36,375 bases of DNA from B18-G4 sp032250805. Its GTDB lineage: Bacteria > Bacteroidota > Bacteroidia > Bacteroidales > B18-G4. The DNA lies in assembly GCA_032250805.1 (NCBI GenBank), contig JAVVEM010000036.1:1-36375 (forward strand). The letters are read 5' to 3'. A model generated the notes under the pieces. The model worked only from the letters and a program-made list of their open reading frames with translations. It was not told the DNA's origin and did not search any database. The number at the start of each line of letters is the position of its first letter. Positions within the stretch are counted from its first letter, which is position 1. Shown one piece after another: positions 31,527-36,375 of this stretch. Both the position numbers and the translations under genes were made by a program.

Positions 31527-34500
31527 ATGAGATTAAAGAAATTGCTAATTTATCAAATATTGATAATGTTCACTATCTTAGTAACGTTCACAGTTAAAAG
31601 TCAATCTCCCACTTTTGACTCCTACATAAGTATTGGAGATTCAATTTGTTCTGACGATACTTTAAGCCCCTTCAATGGAGAAATTGTTTACGGCTTAGGA
31701 TTAACAGCAGATATTGAATTATTCAGCGATACCAGTTACATCAGGATTATTGTGTCAAATGGGAATGGGGAGGATTTTATAGTTTTCGAGACTTATACCA
31801 TGATTGATACCATTTGGGATTTTAGTATAACTCAGGAAAGTTATGAAACGGCATTTCTCGATTCATATCAACCACAGGAACTAGTTATCCAAGTAAGCGA
31901 TGCATCCATTCATCTATATCAAATTGACATGGCTACTCAGTATGTATCAGATGCCACTGCCTTACAGGTACAAGCTAAACGTTCAAAGGATCTGGAAAGG
32001 ATCAACAAAATGAATGAATATATCCAGAACAACAACCTCAAATGGGCAGCTGGTGAAACATATTACACTTCATTGAACTATAATCAGAAGAAGGACTTAT
32101 TAGGATCGAATTACAGACCCACAGGCTTTGAGTATTATGTAGGAGGTTTTTTCGCACCTTTTTACGCTACTTCCTATATACATGTAGATCCAACATATGA
32201 TGTAGTACAAGCCTTTGATTGGCGAGACCGTCATGATGTTCATGATCCAAATTCTGATTACCATGATGGTGATACACAATACTTGAGTGGTTGGATGACA
32301 AAAATTGGTTGTCAAAGCGGTTGTTGGGTTGAAGATGATAATGAAATGATCTGTCCTTATGGGCCATGGTGGAATTGGCATATTGAATGTGCAGAGAATC
32401 TTAATGGAGTATATAGGCCTACAAATCATTGCGTAACTGTTGCATCATTGGGTGCTTTAGAAGGACTTATTAACATATATTACAATAACCATTTAGATTA
32501 TGATTTGTCAGAACAGCAATTTGCTGGAACTGGATCAACTGAATGCAAAAACTATATAAACGGGACACATGTTTACCTTGCATTAGATTTTTTAATTTCT
32601 GATGGAGTAGTTTTGGAAGAATGTTTTCCATGGGAAGGAGAAGCACTTGAATGTGAACTCTGCTCTAGTGGTAGTACTCAGAGAACTCATATCCAGAGCA
32701 GGACAAGGGTTTCATCTATTCCCGGAACGGAAGAATTAAAACGTGATCTAATTGAGAATGGTCCGCAAATATGGACTACAACTAATTCTTGGTTTGGTTT
32801 TGAAAATCATGCACTGGTTCTTGTCGGTTATAGCGTAATTCATGAGGGTGATGAAATCTACAGTGGTAATGTTATCCCACCAGGCGACGAGGCAATCGGA
32901 CTTACATACTGGATTTTTCGAAATAGCCATGGATACCGTAACGACTTCCAAAACGGATATGTCTATCTTCTATTAACTCATGATCCTCGGTATATAGATA
33001 AAATTTTTGATCCTTATTCATGGGATTTAGATCCCGATGAAGACAGGCTTTGCAGGGATGAAGATTTGGATGGATACTACAACTGGGGAATTGGCAGTAA
33101 GCCAGATGGCTTTGGTGCTGGTATTCCGGATGAAATGGATGGAAATGATAACGACCCTTCAATTGGAACTCTGGATGCAAATGGATTCACCACTATTATT
33201 AACGACTACAATATGAGTTTTGAGAATGGTTTTGGAAGTTGGCGTCAGTCAGGTGCGGATGATGTGGACTTAAAAATACATTCAGGCTATTTTCTAAATC
33301 ATGGATGGGCTGGACCGAGCGGTGCGCAAGATGGGGATAAATATTTGTATTTCAAAGGTGATGAAGGGGTGTCATATAATATTAGTGGAATTCTCGAAAG
33401 TCCTTATATTGATTTTGACAAAGGCTGTATTTATTCATTGAATTTTCATTATGCTATATCTCAGATAAGTCAAGGAGATGGTAGAGAAATGAAAGTTCAA
33501 GCTAGTTCAGATGATGGATTGACCTGGTCTACGATATGGGAAGCCCCACTAAATGGTATTCATGGATGGCAGGAAGTCAGCCTTACAATACTTCCTGAGG
33601 TTAATAGGGTTCGATTCTACACAAAGAGTAGCACATATGGTTTTGCTGATAAGTCTGATATGGGCATAGATAATATTTCTATTATTCCAGATCAGGATGA
33701 TATAATAATTACTGGAAATGAGGTCTGGGGCAATCCGGATTATTATGTTTGTAATAACATCATTATTGAACCAAACGCGTCATTAAAAATTACAAATGGG
33801 TCTACAGTCCATATGAATGAAGATGCGCACATTTTTGTTAAACAATCAGGTGAACTGGAAATTGACAACGGCACGGTGACATCCTCAGGTGATTACCTGT
33901 GGGGAGGAATAGAAGTTTGGGGAAGTACCGATGATCACCAATACACAATAAATGGTGTTTGTGCTCAAGGAATCTTAAAACTCAGTGATGCGACGATAGA
34001 AAATGCATTCAATGCAGTAACACTATGGAAACAACATGACTGGACTACTAGAGGTGGAATAATCAAGGCAAATAATTCAACATTTATAAATAACAGACGT
34101 TCGGTTGAGTTCATGTCATATCAAAATTATCATCCTGTTCATGAGATTCCCACGAACAACTTAAGCTATTTCAATGGCTGTGAATTTGATGTCGATGATA
34201 ATTATCTCTGCGAATGTGATTTTGCTTACCATATTACAATGTGGGAGGTAAAAGGGATTAATATTAAAGCCAGTGTTTTTAAAAACTCAATGACTACAGA
34301 AGCAAATACTGGTTATGGAATATTTACAATGGATGCAGGTTATCGTGTACAAAGTACATGTAGTAGTAATATATATCCTTGCCCTGAAGTCGATATTGAA
34401 CATTCGCAATTTATTGGTTTGCACGCTGGAATTGGGGCAATGAACTCAGGTAGTATTTATCCACTTTATGTTGATGATGCCGAATTTTTTGATAACGGTT

Positions 34501-36278
34501 TTGGGATCCAGTTAGAAGGATCAGATTTAGCTACGCTGATTAACAATGAAATTTATATTGGAAACGATGTTACGGATGCTGTTGATTGTGCATTTGACTT
34601 TGGTGTGGGAATTGATCTATTTAACTGTAACGGGTATGCTGTTGAAAACAATTGGTTCTATGAGTATTCAACAATGACTGGAAACAGTATTGGTGTCCGG
34701 GTAGAAAACACTGATCCTTTAAACGTCCAAAGTAATGAAATCTATTTAAATCGTTACCATGAGCTTGATATTGGAAATGAGGCGCTTGGATTAAATTATG
34801 ATGATGATGAAAAGATTGGATTACAGTTTTTATGTAATAGAAACTACGATAACATATACGATTTCTATATTAAGGAGGGTGGCATTTTGGAAAATCAGGG
34901 TTCTTTAGATTTAGCTGCTGGAAATATGTTTTCATTAAATGGTAATAACCCATACAGTGACTACAACAACCAAGCTAACAAATCAATTATCTATTATTAT
35001 GATGTTGCTGAACCGAGTGAATATCCTGAAAACCACTCTTCAAAAGTAGACCCAACATCCGTCACAAATTCTAATGACTGTTTATCAAGCTTTGGCGGGG
35101 GGAATTATACCCAGGTAGATGGATTGGGCTTGACAACAGATCAGAAATCAGCGTACCGGCAGGATTTTATGTATTATCAGGGTTTATATAATGAAACTCT
35201 CTCTTTATATGAAAATCTTAAAGATGGAGGGAATACAGAAGGGGTTGTCATCGACATAGAGACATCCTGGCCTGATGAAATGATGGCTCTGAGGGCTGAT
35301 CTTTTAGCAAATTCTCCACACCTTTCAATGAGAGTATTATACGCTGTAGCGGATAATACAGAAGTGTTTCCTGATGCAGTAATTTTTGAGATAATTGCTG
35401 CTAATCCGGATGCGACTAGAGATGAAGAGTTTCTTACATACTTAGAAGAGAAAGATGATCCTTTACCAGAAAACTATATTGACATTCTGAGAGGCCTTGC
35501 TGGTAATATTAGCTATAAAACGATCCTTCAGAGTCAATTAGCTGATTACAGCAATATAAAAACAAAGGCTGCAAATATAATAGTAAGGAATATGTTAAAT
35601 GACAGCATTGTCGACATGGATACATTGCGTATGTGGTTTAGCAATATAGGTTCTATTTCTTCCGAGTACATGGTCATTGATTCGTATTTGCAAGAAGACA
35701 ATACCACCGATGCCCTGTCTACTTTGAACAGCATTCCTTCTTTATACGATTTATCATCAGAAGAATTGGTTGAATACAATATTTACCATTCCCTTAAGTC
35801 GATTCAGATGAATTTAATATCTGATGATCGGAATATCTTTATGCTTGATAGTCTTGAACAAGAATCTCTTAGGGAAATTGCTGAGAGTAGCAATGGGATA
35901 GCAGGAACACAAGCACGCAGCATATTGAAGTTTGTTTATGGGGATCATTTTTGCTCCTGTCCGGCAATTCCTGACACATCAACACATAAGGATTACGATG
36001 CTGCAGGATCCTTTGTTAATACAGAAGCTAATGCTGTATTACACGTCTTTCCAAACCCTGCAGATCATTGGGTAGCTTTTGAGTACCAGGTACCTGGAAA
36101 TGAAGAGAGCATCAACATTTTAATTTATAACTCAACTGGTCAAATTGAACATACCTTGAGCATGTCTGGTAACACTGGACAATTAATCTGGGATGTACAA
36201 AACGTGGAGCCTGGGGTATACTATTATGAGTTTGTTCATATTCAAGGAAAAGAAAGTGGTAAAATCATTGTGCAATAA
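31527..36278 (+). CDS. T9SS-exported papain-like (C1A) cysteine protease with MAM and beta-helix domains
   Basis: 1583 residues. Signal peptide about 1-26. A propeptide-like region precedes a papain-family domain beginning at FDWRDR (about 230). The likely nucleophile is Cys302 (NHCVTVASLGALEG), with His428 (FENHALVLVGYS) and Asn466 (YWIFRNSHGY). Gln263 fits the oxyanion residue (WMTKIGCQ), with a Cys/Trp-rich insertion of about 33 residues between it and Cys302. An Asp-rich calcium-type segment follows (DEDLDGYYNWG; DEMDGNDNDPS), then a MAM-like jelly roll (about 565-715, MSFENGFGSWRQSG), a right-handed beta-helix region (about 730-1150), a helical region and a C-terminal type A sorting domain (VFPNPADHWVAFEY...GVYYYEF...GKIIVQ). 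It would be secreted or anchored on the cell surface. Nothing ties it to the prophage except proximity. Confidence 0.85.
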   Translation: MRLKKLLIYQILIMFTILVTFTVKSQSPTFDSYISIGDSICSDDTLSPFNGEIVYGLGLTADIELFSDTSYIRIIVSNGNGEDFIVFETYTMIDTIWDFSITQESYETAFLDSYQPQELVIQVSDASIHLYQIDMATQYVSDATALQVQAKRSKDLERINKMNEYIQNNNLKWAAGETYYTSLNYNQKKDLLGSNYRPTGFEYYVGGFFAPFYATSYIHVDPTYDVVQAFDWRDRHDVHDPNSDYHDGDTQYLSGWMTKIGCQSGCWVEDDNEMICPYGPWWNWHIECAENLNGVYRPTNHCVTVASLGALEGLINIYYNNHLDYDLSEQQFAGTGSTECKNYINGTHVYLALDFLISDGVVLEECFPWEGEALECELCSSGSTQRTHIQSRTRVSSIPGTEELKRDLIENGPQIWTTTNSWFGFENHALVLVGYSVIHEGDEIYSGNVIPPGDEAIGLTYWIFRNSHGYRNDFQNGYVYLLLTHDPRYIDKIFDPYSWDLDPDEDRLCRDEDLDGYYNWGIGSKPDGFGAGIPDEMDGNDNDPSIGTLDANGFTTIINDYNMSFENGFGSWRQSGADDVDLKIHSGYFLNHGWAGPSGAQDGDKYLYFKGDEGVSYNISGILESPYIDFDKGCIYSLNFHYAISQISQGDGREMKVQASSDDGLTWSTIWEAPLNGIHGWQEVSLTILPEVNRVRFYTKSSTYGFADKSDMGIDNISIIPDQDDIIITGNEVWGNPDYYVCNNIIIEPNASLKITNGSTVHMNEDAHIFVKQSGELEIDNGTVTSSGDYLWGGIEVWGSTDDHQYTINGVCAQGILKLSDATIENAFNAVTLWKQHDWTTRGGIIKANNSTFINNRRSVEFMSYQNYHPVHEIPTNNLSYFNGCEFDVDDNYLCECDFAYHITMWEVKGINIKASVFKNSMTTEANTGYGIFTMDAGYRVQSTCSSNIYPCPEVDIEHSQFIGLHAGIGAMNSGSIYPLYVDDAEFFDNGFGIQLEGSDLATLINNEIYIGNDVTDAVDCAFDFGVGIDLFNCNGYAVENNWFYEYSTMTGNSIGVRVENTDPLNVQSNEIYLNRYHELDIGNEALGLNYDDDEKIGLQFLCNRNYDNIYDFYIKEGGILENQGSLDLAAGNMFSLNGNNPYSDYNNQANKSIIYYYDVAEPSEYPENHSSKVDPTSVTNSNDCLSSFGGGNYTQVDGLGLTTDQKSAYRQDFMYYQGLYNETLSLYENLKDGGNTEGVVIDIETSWPDEMMALRADLLANSPHLSMRVLYAVADNTEVFPDAVIFEIIAANPDATRDEEFLTYLEEKDDPLPENYIDILRGLAGNISYKTILQSQLADYSNIKTKAANIIVRNMLNDSIVDMDTLRMWFSNIGSISSEYMVIDSYLQEDNTTDALSTLNSIPSLYDLSSEELVEYNIYHSLKSIQMNLISDDRNIFMLDSLEQESLREIAESSNGIAGTQARSILKFVYGDHFCSCPAIPDTSTHKDYDAAGSFVNTEANAVLHVFPNPADHWVAFEYQVPGNEESINILIYNSTGQIEHTLSMSGNTGQLIWDVQNVEPGVYYYEFVHIQGKESGKIIVQ

Positions 36279-36287
36279 TCTTTTTTT

Positions 36288-36324
36288 AATGTCTTCCCTG
36301 TATTACTTTTACAGGGAAGACATT
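36288..36324 (+). terminator. Strong hairpin after the protease gene
   Basis: AATGTCTTCCCTGTA (36288-36302) pairs perfectly over 15 bp with 36310-36324 around a 7-nt loop, 9 bp after the stop codon. The T-rich tract lies before rather than after the stem, so it may act as a 3'-end stabiliser or a weak intrinsic terminator. Confidence 0.65.
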
Positions 36325-36375
36325 ATCTTAGCCAAGAGTCGATAACAATCGAAGAAACAGAAATGAATGCTTTGC

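Noticed and set aside
1..36375. CRISPR array
   Set aside because: No regularly spaced direct repeats with unique spacers were seen; the repeats present are inverted or single duplications.

Overview
The window looks like a chromosomal segment of an anaerobic or facultatively anaerobic member of the Bacteroidota. The signs are a type IX secretion (T9SS) C-terminal sorting domain on the last gene, several copies of the Bacteroidota -7 promoter box TAnnTTTG, a lipoprotein with a typical C-K-K-D start, and little use of Shine-Dalgarno sites. Oxygen-sensitive chemistry is prominent: one glycyl radical enzyme and three radical SAM enzymes.

Region 1 (1-6.2 kb). The frayed end of an unidentified + strand gene is followed by a minus-strand pair: a radical SAM activase and a glycyl radical enzyme. 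The latter carries the active-site set of trans-4-hydroxy-L-proline dehydratase (HypD). Further upstream on the same strand is a secreted 883-residue protein with a degenerate formylglycine-generating-enzyme-like (SUMF1) domain. Region 2 (6.2-9 kb) is a + strand run of a secreted esterase-like hydrolase, a PflX-like radical SAM protein and a second radical SAM protein with a TTG start. Region 3 (9-13.4 kb) holds four envelope-glycan genes: an ArnT/GT83-type membrane glycosyltransferase and a UDP-glucuronate 4-epimerase on the minus strand, then divergently a GtrB/DPM-type GT2 and an internally shortened YbhN/UPF0104-type membrane protein. Together they could form a polyprenyl-phosphate-linked (galact)uronic acid transfer pathway. 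Region 4 (13.4-15.7 kb) has a lipoprotein, tRNA-Arg(ACG) with a duplicated 3' end and nested palindromes beside it, an MscS channel and tRNA-Ser(CGA).

Region 5 (15.7-30.9 kb) is a prophage or prophage remnant next to tRNA-Ser(CGA). A tyrosine recombinase lies 124 bp after the tRNA. A tightly packed minus-strand late operon follows, read right to left: small protein, portal, DUF6712-like connector, a membrane/coiled-coil protein, M15 endolysin, unimolecular-spanin-like lipoprotein, five tail or tail-associated proteins, a tape measure protein split by an apparent -1 frameshift, a secreted protein and a holin-like protein. Most neighbours overlap by ATGA or TTGA. I see no terminase, capsid protein, head protease, repressor or replication gene, and no second copy of the tRNA-Ser 3' end. 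The element is therefore defective, rearranged or only partly contained between its visible ends.

Region 6 (30.9-36.4 kb) starts with an A+T-rich 663-bp stretch in which I recognise no gene. A 1583-residue T9SS-exported protein follows: papain-like (C1A) protease, MAM-like domain, right-handed beta-helix and sorting domain. A strong hairpin comes after it. This end is visibly more A+T rich than regions 1-4.

The most interesting points are the compact HypD/activase pair, the proposed uronic-acid transfer cassette, the headless tRNA-Ser prophage with its embedded lysis genes, the Cys-rich insertion in the papain-like domain, and two frameshifts that would each be repaired by one extra A in a poly-A tract.
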